Source: an uncultured Acidimicrobiales bacterium (GTDB lineage Bacteria; Actinomycetota; Acidimicrobiia; Acidimicrobiales; UBA10347). Taken from it: a stretch of 64,000 nt of DNA. A model generated the notes under the pieces. The model saw nothing but the letters and a program-made list of their open reading frames with translations. It had not been told where the DNA came from and did not search any database. The translations under genes and the position numbers were made by a program. Where the stretch lies: NCBI GenBank assembly GCA_937991435.1, contig CALKPY010000146.1, positions 1-64,000 on the forward strand. The letters are read 5' to 3'. Shown here in pieces: positions 1 through 9,242 of the stretch; the first letter of the stretch is position 1, and every line of letters begins with the position of its first letter.

Positions 1-76
1 CGGCATTTCGTCCCAACGCGAAAGTGCGCACAGCAGGGCGTTGGCCAGCGGTCCACGCGCTATCGTGGCCGGTCTT

Positions 77-149
77 GCGGATGTAGCTCAGCTGGTAGAG
101 CATCACCTTGCCAAGGTGAGGGTCGCGGGTTCAAATCTCGTCATCCGCT
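77..149 (+). tRNA. tRNA-Gly (anticodon GCC)
   Basis: Cloverleaf read by eye: acceptor gcggatg/catccgc, D-stem gctc/gagc, anticodon stem tcacc/ggtga with loop ttgccaa, T-arm gcgggttcaaatctcgt, discriminator T; no encoded CCA. Confidence 0.95.
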
Positions 150-154
150 CAGCA

Positions 155-188
155 GCAAACGCCCCGGGAAATTTCCCGGGGCGTTTGC
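155..188. terminator. Perfect 34-bp palindrome downstream of tRNA-Gly, probable bidirectional intrinsic terminator
   Basis: gcaaacgccccgggaaa/tttcccggggcgtttgc, 17+17 perfect inverted repeat 6 bp after the tRNA. Confidence 0.7.
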
Positions 189-247
189 GCGTACGGCCCA
201 AAGGCGGTTCCGCTCGGCGCACTCAAATACGCATAAGCTCAGCGACC

Positions 248-439
248 ATGGATCGACTTTCCAAGTTCGAACATCATCGTTACGTGGGCGACAAGCGCAC
301 CCAGATCGTGTACGACATCGACGAAGTGACCGATGAGTCAGCGATTGACGAACTCGTTGCCTCTGAGCAGTACACCTCGTTCTCGCCTGACACGTTGGCC
401 GAAGCACGCAATCGCGGCTACCGACCCGCAAAGGGCTGA
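248..439 (+). CDS. Small conserved-looking hypothetical protein (63 aa)
   Basis: ATG at 248 preceded by TAAGCT box at 234-239; MDRLSKFEHHRYVGDKRTQIVYDIDEV; the ORF-track start at 41 overlaps the tRNA. Confidence 0.6.
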   Translation: MDRLSKFEHHRYVGDKRTQIVYDIDEVTDESAIDELVASEQYTSFSPDTLAEARNRGYRPAKG

Positions 440-445
440 CGTTCG

Positions 446-1204
446 TTGCAGATCGAATGTGATGGGTTGACCCTCGTCAACCACGTCGCCCGTCCGGAGC
501 GGGTCCCCGCCGCTGGTGTTCCAGGACTTGTCATTTGCCACGGTTTCCCGACAGCCGCTATTGGAGCAGAACGATCTGGGCAGTCGTACCACACGCTCGC
601 GGATCGAATCGCCAGGAACAAGGGCTGTGTAGTGGTCGCCATGCACTATCGGGGCTGTGGCGGCAGCCAAGGCAACTTCTCGCTCAAGGGATGGCTAAAC
701 GACGTTTGCGCAACGGTGGAGGCGCTTGCGGCCGACCCGTCGGTTGCGTCGGTGTCGGTCATCGGCTTCGGAACTGGTGGCGCACTCGGTATTTGTGCTG
801 CGGCTCGCAGCGACCTGGTGCGGTCGGTGGCCGCCGTTGCGCCACCGGCCGATTTCGGCGACTGGTCTGGGGATCCTGCGCTGCTGCTTGAACATGCCCG
901 CAACGTGGGGGCGGTAACCGATGCGAGCTTCCCTGAAGATTTCAACTCTTGGGCAGAGGAACTGACGCGAATCAAGGCGTCTGATGCGGCTGCCAAAATG
1001 AGTGATCGACCGCTATTTATACTTCACGGGGCCGATGACGATTTGGTCCCCGTCTTCGACAGTCGCATCATCGCAGATGCACATGGATCAGCTGAGCTGC
1101 GCGTCATGCAAGGTGCAGGCCACCTGCTGCGATATGACCCGAGAGCCGTGGCGATCTTGTTGGGTTGGGTCGATCGGCAACGATATGTCGGGTCGCAATG
1201 CTGA
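446..1204 (+). CDS. Alpha/beta hydrolase family protein
   Basis: LVICHGFPTA, HYRGCGGSQG, VSVIGFGTGG nucleophile region, LFILHGADDDLVPV, GAGHLL. Confidence 0.85.
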   Translation: MQIECDGLTLVNHVARPERVPAAGVPGLVICHGFPTAAIGAERSGQSYHTLADRIARNKGCVVVAMHYRGCGGSQGNFSLKGWLNDVCATVEALAADPSVASVSVIGFGTGGALGICAAARSDLVRSVAAVAPPADFGDWSGDPALLLEHARNVGAVTDASFPEDFNSWAEELTRIKASDAAAKMSDRPLFILHGADDDLVPVFDSRIIADAHGSAELRVMQGAGHLLRYDPRAVAILLGWVDRQRYVGSQC

Positions 1205-1214
1205 CGCGCACGCG

Positions 1215-1796
1215 TCACTGTTGTTTTGATTTGCCAAGTGCTCGTTGTTGCTTTTTCCATGCCTTGACACGATCCATAGACTCGGGCCCGTCGACATCAG
1301 CTACCGATCGCGGCTGATCATCGGCAAAGGGTCCTGCGTGCGTCTGCCAGCCACGCGGCGCAACGCCCATTCGTTTGGCGAGTAGCGCAACGAAGATCAT
1401 CGTCTTTTCATCCCCGAAGCCCGGAAGGCTCCTAATAGACGTTGCGAGATCTTCTGCTGTGTCTGGCTGGGTCCAAACGGCTGCTGCGTCGCCGCCGTGG
1501 GTATCGACCACGTGTTGAGCGAGTGCCTGAGCTCGTCGAGCCATCGCTGCGGGGAATCGATGCAATGCCGGCTTCTCGCGAAAGGCGGCAACCAGGTCAT
1601 CTTCAGGCAATGACGCGACACAAACTGCAGAAACCTGCGAAATGCGTTCGGCGAGACGAGCCGGGCCTCGAAACGCCATTTCGATACTGATCTGCTGATC
1701 GAGCTGCATCGCAAGCAAGAGCGCAAACGCGTTGGTGCGAACGAGGTCGTCGGCGGTTGAGTCGCCGGTGACGGCCAACGTGGAGTTTTCCATCAC
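1215..1796 (-). CDS. HhH-GPD-type base-excision repair-like protein
   Basis: HhH-like LATSIRSLPGFGDEKTMIFVALLAKRMG, N-terminal FALLLAMQLDQQISIEMAF; 4-bp overlap with aceE. Confidence 0.75.
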   Translation of the reverse strand: MMENSTLAVTGDSTADDLVRTNAFALLLAMQLDQQISIEMAFRGPARLAERISQVSAVCVASLPEDDLVAAFREKPALHRFPAAMARRAQALAQHVVDTHGGDAAAVWTQPDTAEDLATSIRSLPGFGDEKTMIFVALLAKRMGVAPRGWQTHAGPFADDQPRSVADVDGPESMDRVKAWKKQQRALGKSKQQ

Positions 1797-4522
1797 CGGT
1801 TGGCGTGCAGAACCGGGCCAGTTTCGAAGTGGAATGGGTTAGCGCGCTCGGTGTCGAGTTGATAGTCGGCAATGGCCTGGCTGACCACGTCTGTCTCGAT
1901 TAGTCCGTCGGTCGCCAGCGACGACAATACAGCCACCACGATGTGCGGACCGCTGATCTCGAAGTACTCACGCAGTACCTCTCGGGTATCAGAACGACCG
2001 AAACCATCGGTACCGAGAGGTGTGAATCGGCGTGGGGCCCAGCGCGAAATCTGGTCGGGAACGATCGTCATGTAGTCAGAGACGGCGACGATGGGGCCTT
2101 GAGTGGCTGCGAGCTTGTCGGCCACCTCGACAGTGCGGGGCTCGTTTGGGTGCAACCTGGACCATCGTTCAGCATCAAGCGCCTGTTCCCGAAGGCGCTT
2201 GTATGAGGTGGCCGACCAGAGTTCGGCACCGACTCCGAATCGTGCAGCTAATTCGTCCCGCGCCCACGTCGCTGCCAAGTGCGACGGCCCGGAGAACAAA
2301 ATGGTTGCCGAAAGCTCGGTTCCGGGTGGACGCGTGTCGTACCGGTACAACCCGCTCATGATGTCTTCATCGCTGACGTTGTCGGCCTGGGCCGGTTGTT
2401 CATAGTTTTCGTTGTAGATCGTGATGTAGTAGTAGACGTCGTCGCCATCTTGGCTACCGGTCGCGGGGTACATGCGCTCTAGGCCGCACTTGAGAATGGT
2501 TGCAAGTTCGTAGGCGAAGGCGGGATCGTAGGCTTCGCAAGTCGGCACGGTCGAAGCAAGGAGCAGGCTGTGGCCGTCTTGGTGTTGCAAGCCTTCGCCT
2601 TCGAGCGTGGTGCGGCCTGCGGTTGCTCCCAGTAAGAACCCACGTGCTCGGCTGTCGGCCGCGCTCCACAACAGATCGCCGACGCGCTGGAATCCGAACA
2701 TGGAATAGAACGTGTACATCGGGACCATTGGTACCCCGAGGTTCGCGTAGCTGGTGGCTGCGGCGATCCACTCAGCGACCGAGCCAGCTTCGGTTATGCC
2801 CTCTTCGAGTATCTGGCCGTCTGTCCCTTCGGCGTAGCTCAAAAGCAGGTCATGGTCGACCGGCTCGTAGAGCTGGCCCTCGTGCGCGTAGATTTTGAAC
2901 TCGCGAAACAGCGAGTCCATACCGAAGGTGCGGGCTTCGTCGGCGACGATGGGAACGATTCGGTCGCCGATGGCTTCGTCTCGTAGCAACGACCGCAACA
3001 TCGCGGTGAATGCCATCGTTGTCGAGACTTCTCGCCCGTTTGACCCGTCATCGAACTGGGCGAAGAGTTTGGGGTCAGGAAGCTTGAGTTCGCGGCGGTC
3101 ACGTACGAGTCGCGACGGGACAGGACCATTCATTGCCCGCACTCGCTGATCCATGTACTGACGTTCGGGCGAGTCGGGATCAGGCCGGAAGTACGGCGGC
3201 AGACCGTCATCGAGTTCGTCAAGCGGGATTTCATCGACAAGGTCGAGACGCTCGCGCAGGTCCTGCATCTGCTCCACGCTCATCTTCTTGATCTGATGGG
3301 TCGCGTTGCGCCCCTCGAACCCTTCGCCGAGGGTCCAGCCCTTGACGGTCTGCGCCAAGATGACTGTCGGCTGGCCGCGATGTTCAACGGCTGCCTTGAA
3401 CGCCGCGTAGACCTTTTGGTAGTCATGCCCTCCTCGTGGGAGCGAGCGCAACTCTTCGTCGCTCAGATGATCGACGAGCTGACGCAGCCGAGGATCAGGC
3501 CCAAAAAAGTGCTCGCGGATATAAGCGCCTGATTCGGTAACAAGACGCTGATACTGGCCGTCAACGGTCGTGTTGAACTTGTCGACCAGCACGTTGTCGA
3601 CATCGTTGGCGAGTAATTCGTCCCAGCGCGAGCCCCACAGAACCTTGATGACGTTCCAGCCAGCTCCCCGGAACACACCTTCGAGTTCTTCTACGATTCG
3701 GCCGTTGCCCCGCACAGGACCGTCGAGGCGTTGCAGGTTGCAGTTAAGGACCCATGTGAGGTTGTCGAGCCCGGCACGTCCGGCGAGTGAAATAGCGCCG
3801 AGCGTCTCGGGTTCGTCGCTTTCGCCATCGCCGACAAATGCCCACACCCGTGAGTTCGATGTGTCGTCGAGGCGGCGGTGCTCGAGATACCGGTTGAATC
3901 GCGCGTGGTAGATCGAGTTAATGGGGCCCAGACCCATCGACACGGTGGGGTACTCCCAAAAGTCTGGCATGAGTCGTGGATGCGGGTAGCTCGACAAGCC
4001 ATTGCCGCCGACTTCTTGCCGAAAATTGTCGAGTTGCGCCTCGTTGAGTCGCCCTTCGATAAACGCTCGGCTGTAAACGCCGGGAGCGGCGTGCCCTTGG
4101 AAGTAGATGTGATCGCCGGGTTGCCCGTCGCTTTTGCCATGGAAGAAGTGATTGAATCCAACTTCATAGAGAGCCGCAGAACTTGCGTATGTTGACAGGT
4201 GGCCGCCGACGCCTGTGTCTTTGTTTGCCCGGACCACCATGGCAGCGGCATTCCACCGGATGAACGCACGGATACGCCGTTCGATGTGTTCGTCGCCGGG
4301 GAAGAACGGTTGTGCCTCGGGCGGGATTGTGTTGATGTGTGGCGTCTTTGTGAGCGGCGGCAAACCGAGGTCCATCTCGGCGGCGCGCTCCATGAGACGA
4401 GCGATCACGTAGCGGGCTCGTGCATTTCCCTGAACTGCCGCGAGGGCGTCGAGGGAGTCGAGCCATTCGCGAGTTTCCGACGGGTCGATATCTGGAAGGG
4501 CACGGGTGTAATGATCCGACAT
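1793..4522 (-). CDS. aceE: Pyruvate dehydrogenase E1 component, homodimeric type
   Basis: GDGESDEPETLGAISLAGR ThDP motif, HPRLMPDFWEYPTVSMGLGPINSIYHARF, DGIN-type homodimeric E1 architecture; start placed at MSDHYT after a GGAGG-like RBS. Confidence 0.96.
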   Translation of the reverse strand: MSDHYTRALPDIDPSETREWLDSLDALAAVQGNARARYVIARLMERAAEMDLGLPPLTKTPHINTIPPEAQPFFPGDEHIERRIRAFIRWNAAAMVVRANKDTGVGGHLSTYASSAALYEVGFNHFFHGKSDGQPGDHIYFQGHAAPGVYSRAFIEGRLNEAQLDNFRQEVGGNGLSSYPHPRLMPDFWEYPTVSMGLGPINSIYHARFNRYLEHRRLDDTSNSRVWAFVGDGESDEPETLGAISLAGRAGLDNLTWVLNCNLQRLDGPVRGNGRIVEELEGVFRGAGWNVIKVLWGSRWDELLANDVDNVLVDKFNTTVDGQYQRLVTESGAYIREHFFGPDPRLRQLVDHLSDEELRSLPRGGHDYQKVYAAFKAAVEHRGQPTVILAQTVKGWTLGEGFEGRNATHQIKKMSVEQMQDLRERLDLVDEIPLDELDDGLPPYFRPDPDSPERQYMDQRVRAMNGPVPSRLVRDRRELKLPDPKLFAQFDDGSNGREVSTTMAFTAMLRSLLRDEAIGDRIVPIVADEARTFGMDSLFREFKIYAHEGQLYEPVDHDLLLSYAEGTDGQILEEGITEAGSVAEWIAAATSYANLGVPMVPMYTFYSMFGFQRVGDLLWSAADSRARGFLLGATAGRTTLEGEGLQHQDGHSLLLASTVPTCEAYDPAFAYELATILKCGLERMYPATGSQDGDDVYYYITIYNENYEQPAQADNVSDEDIMSGLYRYDTRPPGTELSATILFSGPSHLAATWARDELAARFGVGAELWSATSYKRLREQALDAERWSRLHPNEPRTVEVADKLAATQGPIVAVSDYMTIVPDQISRWAPRRFTPLGTDGFGRSDTREVLREYFEISGPHIVVAVLSSLATDGLIETDVVSQAIADYQLDTERANPFHFETGPVLHANR

Positions 4523-4691
4523 GCCTCCCATCATCGCAGCGAGATGCAAGCTTTGAACGCCAACGCGAACGAAAGTGGTGGTAGGTCATGGGCTTGTCTC
4601 TTAGGCCGATCCGCGCTGGTGCCTCAGACACCTGCGACGATCAAGGCGTGCAACCACAACTCGTGTTCTTGTTAGACATCGGTTTCCGCCG

Positions 4692-5750
4692 GTGACCGAA
4701 TCGAATCGAACTGTCGTTTACACCGATGGAGCCTGCAGTGGCAACCCTGGCCCGGGGGGCTGGGGGTGGGTCATACCCGATGGCGAATCGGGTTTCGGCG
4801 GCGCCCCCCACTCGACGAATCAACGAATGGAGCTGACAGCTGCGCTCGAGGCTGTGCGCGCGATCCCTGGTCCGTTGCTCATCGTCAGCGATTCGACCTA
4901 TGTCGTGAACTGCTTTCGTGACAGTTGGTGGCGCGGCTGGATCAAACGAGGATGGAAGAACTCGAAGAAGGAGCCGGTCGCGAATCGCGATCTGTGGGAA
5001 CCGCTGGTTGAGCTCTATCAAGAGCGCGATCTCGAGTTCGAGTGGGTCAAAGGCCACAGCGGTGACCGCTGGAACGATCGGGCGGATGAGCTTGCCGTGC
5101 GGGGGGTCACTGCGCAGCAGAACGTCACTGCACAGCAGAACGACACGGCGCAGCAGAACGAGCCAGCCATGTCGAGTCCACCGGCGGTTGGAGCGCCCGG
5201 TGATATGGCTGAGTCGCCGGTGACTGTTGATTCTGACGGATCGGTTCGGGTAGCGGTCATTGGCCATCGTCCGCCAGAGTTGGGCGGCTACGACGACAAT
5301 CCCATAGCAACCCGTGTGCGGGGTCAGCTCACCGAGATCTTCGCGGCGAAGGCACAGCTTCATGGTGCAATCACCGTGCTCACTGGTCTTCAGCTGGGGG
5401 CTGAACAGTTGGCCGCAGAAGCCGCGCTCGCTGCCGGGGTGCCATTCATCGCGGTGCTGGCGTTTCCAGATCCAGCGGCACGGTGGCCAAAGGCATCTCA
5501 GAATCGTTTCGATGCGTTGTTGGAATCAGCATCTGACGTCGTGGTGCTCGCCTCGAAGGTTCCGGAGTCGACCCAAGCGGCGGCCAAAGCCTTTGGACGA
5601 CGAGATCGCTGGTTGCAATCTGAAGCGCAGGAGGCTGTCATTGTTTGGGATGGCAAGGACCGTTGGTTGGGTCGTTCAGTAAAGGACTTCGAGCGGGCAA
5701 TTGGTGACGATGTGTGGCTGGTGAGCCCTGCTGGGGCTTCTGAGATGTGA
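4692..5750 (+). CDS. Ribonuclease HI fused to a C-terminal SLOG/YpsA-like nucleotide-binding domain
   Basis: N-term VVYTDGACSGNPGPGGWG, QRMELTAALEA, SDSTYV, WVKGHSGDRWNDRADELA (RNase HI catalytic set); C-term VIGHRPPELGGY...VLTGLQLGAEQLAAEAALAAGVPFIAVLAFP (SLOG-like). Confidence 0.85.
   Translation: MTESNRTVVYTDGACSGNPGPGGWGWVIPDGESGFGGAPHSTNQRMELTAALEAVRAIPGPLLIVSDSTYVVNCFRDSWWRGWIKRGWKNSKKEPVANRDLWEPLVELYQERDLEFEWVKGHSGDRWNDRADELAVRGVTAQQNVTAQQNDTAQQNEPAMSSPPAVGAPGDMAESPVTVDSDGSVRVAVIGHRPPELGGYDDNPIATRVRGQLTEIFAAKAQLHGAITVLTGLQLGAEQLAAEAALAAGVPFIAVLAFPDPAARWPKASQNRFDALLESASDVVVLASKVPESTQAAAKAFGRRDRWLQSEAQEAVIVWDGKDRWLGRSVKDFERAIGDDVWLVSPAGASEM
5106..5159 (+). repeat. Three tandem 18-bp repeats encoding (V/D)TAQQN in the interdomain linker
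   Basis: gtcactgcgcagcagaac / gtcactgcacagcagaac / gacacggcgcagcagaac. Confidence 0.9.
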
Positions 5751-5844
5751 AACCTGTCTCGCGAGTTGCGCCTGGCCTACTCGTGGGCCAGTATGACCGC
5801 CCGGCAGGATCAAGCTTGCTGGGTGAGCGTTCGGTGGAGAATCT

Positions 5845-6480
5845 GTGTCTGAAGCTTTTGATGCACACGACGAAGTGCTTCATACGGGCTCGATTCTCGA
5901 CGAGCTTCTCCTTGCCTACGGGCCGGAGAGCATTCCTACTCCTGCTGATGAAGCAGCGGTTCATGATCGGCGCTTGGCCCAGCCGCCACGTGCTGCATTG
6001 CGCCGCAAGGCCGTCGCGCGTGCCAAAGAACGTCGAGTTGCGCCAGCTGACCGGCGCCTGATCCAGCGTCGATCACCGATAGCCAACAGCGACGCTCCAG
6101 TTCCGACTGCGGTGGCAGCGGCCAGCGTTCGAGTCGTTCCAGCAGCTGTTGCCCCGCTGCCCGAGCCAGTGCCTGCTCAAGTGCACCGCGAAGCTCAGGT
6201 GCCTGCACCCGTTGGTTGTCAAACTTCGGCGTTCGTCACCGCGATCGGTCGTGGCCAAGGGGCCGATGCTGATGCAGCACCAGCAGAATCCGCAGACCGC
6301 TCCCAGCGTGATCTGCAGGCACTGTTGCCCGCTGAACCATTTGGTGACTATCTCGAAGTCGAGTCCAAGTGGGATGCTTTCGAAGCGGCCACAGGGGAGA
6401 CGCCTGCGACGTTGGATCCCGCGGATGAAGCTCTTCTTGACGGCGGCTTTAGCTTGCGGCGCCGTCCCCGCCGTCGCTGA
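5845..6480 (+). CDS. Hypothetical Ala/Pro/Arg-rich protein
   Basis: 211-aa ORF, GTG start, 3' end overlaps the convergent SRPBCC gene. Confidence 0.5.
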   Translation: MSEAFDAHDEVLHTGSILDELLLAYGPESIPTPADEAAVHDRRLAQPPRAALRRKAVARAKERRVAPADRRLIQRRSPIANSDAPVPTAVAAASVRVVPAAVAPLPEPVPAQVHREAQVPAPVGCQTSAFVTAIGRGQGADADAAPAESADRSQRDLQALLPAEPFGDYLEVESKWDAFEAATGETPATLDPADEALLDGGFSLRRRPRRR

Positions 6481-6904
6481 CAAGACCGTCGAGGCGCCTG
6501 AGTGTCTCGTGCATGGCTGGCAGGTGCCGCTTCGGCCAGCCGACGATCTCGATACATATTGGTGCAACAGCCGTTGACCAATCGAATGTCTCGGTGACGA
6601 GCGTGCCGCCTTGCGCCGGTTCCAGTTCATAGCGCCATCGATGTCCGCCCATATGCGCCCACGCGATCAGACGGTCCTGTTCAAACTCTTTTACCGTGCT
6701 TCGAATGGAATACGGGATCCCGAGTTTCATTCTCATGCCGAACTTGGTGCCCAAGGTCAGCTGGTGCGGGTTAGAACGGGTTGATGAGGTAACCGTTCCG
6801 CTGCCGTCGAAATCTGCGTGCGCCGCCGGGTCCGCGAGAACAGCGAAGATTGTGGCAGCGTCGGTTGCGATCGTTCGTTGGACCGAAACACGTTTGTTCG
6901 TCAT
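6449..6904 (-). CDS. SRPBCC (START/polyketide cyclase-like) family protein
   Basis: VSVQRTIATDAATIFAVLADPAAHADFDGSGTV; WRYELEPAQGGTLVTETFDW. Confidence 0.8.
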   Translation of the reverse strand: MTNKRVSVQRTIATDAATIFAVLADPAAHADFDGSGTVTSSTRSNPHQLTLGTKFGMRMKLGIPYSIRSTVKEFEQDRLIAWAHMGGHRWRYELEPAQGGTLVTETFDWSTAVAPICIEIVGWPKRHLPAMHETLRRLDGLVSDGGDGAAS

Positions 6905-7797
6905 TTGTCGAGCATGGAACGTAGGGCCGGCTCAAGCGACGGGTGCGTGAACTGAAATCCTGACGCGATGAGCGTTTCGGGAATCACCCGTTGGCTGGCG
7001 AGCAACAACTCCTCGACGAGTTCGCGGCCGAACAAGAGCCGCGGGCCGGCGAGGGGAACTGGCAGCAGGGTCGGTCGTTTGAGAATGGCGCCCAGGGTCT
7101 TGGTGAACTCCAGATTGGTCACCGAGGTAGGGGCGGCGAGGTTCACCGGTCCGGCCAGCGAACCGTCGATCAGATGTTGCAAGGCGCGCACCTGGTCGGT
7201 TATTGAGATCCATCCGAGCCATTGGTCGCCGGACCCAAATCGGCCGCCTAGGCCAAGCTTGAACAGCGGAAGCTGCTTCTTGAGCGCTCCACCGCTGGTC
7301 GACATCACGATGCCTGTGCGGGCCAGAGCAGTGCGAATACCTGCGTCGACGGTCGGCTGGGCGGCTTGTTCCCAGGCGACGCACAGATCTGCCAAGAAAC
7401 CTGAACCGGCTGTGCTTGCCTCGGTCAGCTCCTCATCGCCACGAGAGCCATACAAGCCAATCGCCGAGCCCGAGACAAACACGCTCGGAGGTCGTTGTAG
7501 ACCTGCCAACGTTGTGGCGAGCAGTCTGGTGCCCAACGTTCGACTTTCGAGAATTATGGTCTTGCGCTCGTCGGTCCACTTTTTGTCTCCGATTCCTGCG
7601 CCGGCGAGGTGTACTACTGCCCCGATGCCCTCGAGGCTTGCCGCGTCAATCGTGCCGGCTGCCGGGTTCCAGCTGATCTCGTCGTTGGTTCGGGCAGGTC
7701 GTCGCACTAGGGCAACCGGTCGATCGCCTCGCTCGCGTAATGAGGTGACTAAGGCCTGGCCGATCAGACCTGAAGCTCCAGTGATTGCTATGTCCAT
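6901..7797 (-). CDS. TIGR01777-type NAD-dependent epimerase/dehydratase
   Basis: MDIAITGASGLIGQAL, SWNPAAGTIDAASLEGIGAVVHLAGAGI, FVSGSAIGLYGSRGDEELTE. Confidence 0.9.
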   Translation of the reverse strand: MDIAITGASGLIGQALVTSLRERGDRPVALVRRPARTNDEISWNPAAGTIDAASLEGIGAVVHLAGAGIGDKKWTDERKTIILESRTLGTRLLATTLAGLQRPPSVFVSGSAIGLYGSRGDEELTEASTAGSGFLADLCVAWEQAAQPTVDAGIRTALARTGIVMSTSGGALKKQLPLFKLGLGGRFGSGDQWLGWISITDQVRALQHLIDGSLAGPVNLAAPTSVTNLEFTKTLGAILKRPTLLPVPLAGPRLLFGRELVEELLLASQRVIPETLIASGFQFTHPSLEPALRSMLDK

Positions 7798-7874
7798 CTG
7801 ACCATGTTCGCAGCACCGGCGCCTCTTGCGCGAGCCCGACGACTAAATCATGGCTGATAGCCGCGTGTCACCGC

Positions 7875-9197
7875 TCACAGTCCAAGGCGCACCGAGAGGT
7901 CGCTCTGCCATCGCTGGTTCGGGTCGACGGCATGGCGAACTGCCTTCCACTCGGCTAGTCGGGGATAACCAGCTTCGAAGGTCGACCGGGACTGTCGTGC
8001 GTCTTTTGCCAAATACAAGCGACCTTCGGCGGCCACGACAAGCTCATCGAGGCGATCGAGCCCTGAGCGAACCGCGGCCGTAGCGGGAAGGTCGACAGCC
8101 AGGGTCCAACCGCTACGTGGAAACGACAGCGGGGCTGCGTTACCGGCACCAAAGCGCTTGAGTACGGTGAGACACGAAGGTAACTTCGCGAGCTGCGCGC
8201 AGATTTCACGAAAGACACGTTCGTGTTCGTCTGGTATCACGCATTGCCACTGATAGAAGCCGCTCGGTCCGTACAACCGGTTCCAATCGCGAATCGCGTC
8301 GAGTGGATGCCAGAACGCGGTTACTGATTCATGGGTGACCGTCAGCTCCGCGGGTGCCCGGCGCCACCAGAGCTCGTTGAAGACCTTCATAAGCGGCATG
8401 TGCACGAGTCGCGGTGATGGCACGGGAGGCAACCCAATAGCGGGGCTGGGAGGGCGTTGGTGCGCTCCAGCAACAACGTGCCCAAGTTCGTGTACTTCAG
8501 CAAATGAACCTTGCGTGAGCACGCTGCGGCCGTTGCTGATCAGATCGACCCATGCAACGCTGAAGTCGTGTTCGGTGTCGCTGATCAACATTTCGTGCAT
8601 GAGCTCATCGAGCGTGTCGAGTCGTTGGGTCTCGACACGCACCTGGGTGGTCGGAATCGCCGTCATCGCGATGTCTGCATCGATGACAATGCCGGTCAGG
8701 CCCATTCCGCCGACCGTGGCCCAGAAAAGCTCACTGTCGTCGGCTGGTGAGACTTGCACGATGGTGTCGTCGGCAAGTCTCAGCCGCATCGACCGCACGT
8801 GGTTTCCGAAACTGCCGTCAACGTGATGGTTCTTGCCATGTACGTCTGCTGCAATCGCTCCGCCGACCGTCACCTGGCGGGTGCCGGGCGAGACGGGTAC
8901 GAACCACCCGCGTGTGGCATAGCGGTCGATCAGGTCGCCGATCGACGCGCCTGCATCGACGCGCAACAGCCCGGAAGGCTGATCGACCCATTCGGCCATG
9001 TTGCACGCGGGCGTCATCAACACTGCGGCGCCATTTCGCTGCGCGGCGTCGCCGTAGCTACGCCCAAGTCCTCTCGCAATGACCCTCGGGGGCAGCGCTG
9101 CATGGGCCAGGTCGCTCCGAGACTCGGCGGTCAGCGCATCAACGCTGACGAAGGCAGAGCGGCCCCAGCCGGCAATGGATTCGCTGGTTGTTTTCAT
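7875..9197 (-). CDS. dprE1: FAD-binding oxidoreductase, DprE1-like (decaprenylphosphoryl-ribose oxidase)
   Basis: RGLGRSYGDAAQ, PVSPGTRQVTVGGAIAADVHGKNHHVDGSFGNHVRSM, FWATVGGMGLTGI, FWHPLDAIRDWNRLYGPSGFYQWQ, closely matching remembered mycobacterial DprE1. Confidence 0.88.
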   Translation of the reverse strand: MKTTSESIAGWGRSAFVSVDALTAESRSDLAHAALPPRVIARGLGRSYGDAAQRNGAAVLMTPACNMAEWVDQPSGLLRVDAGASIGDLIDRYATRGWFVPVSPGTRQVTVGGAIAADVHGKNHHVDGSFGNHVRSMRLRLADDTIVQVSPADDSELFWATVGGMGLTGIVIDADIAMTAIPTTQVRVETQRLDTLDELMHEMLISDTEHDFSVAWVDLISNGRSVLTQGSFAEVHELGHVVAGAHQRPPSPAIGLPPVPSPRLVHMPLMKVFNELWWRRAPAELTVTHESVTAFWHPLDAIRDWNRLYGPSGFYQWQCVIPDEHERVFREICAQLAKLPSCLTVLKRFGAGNAAPLSFPRSGWTLAVDLPATAAVRSGLDRLDELVVAAEGRLYLAKDARQSRSTFEAGYPRLAEWKAVRHAVDPNQRWQSDLSVRLGL

Positions 9198-9242
9198 TGG
9201 GCGTTCCGACTCCGGGTAGGGGGGATTACAGATGCGCGGGAA

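Noticed and set aside
4692-5750. SLOG domain as part of a CBASS/Thoeris-like or TIR-SLOG defence system
   Set aside because: No cyclase, TIR or effector gene nearby; only the fusion itself is supported.
6968-7801. 277-aa plus-strand ORF opposite the TIGR01777 epimerase
   Set aside because: Ser/Pro/Arg-rich shadow ORF; minus strand has a clear Rossmann protein.
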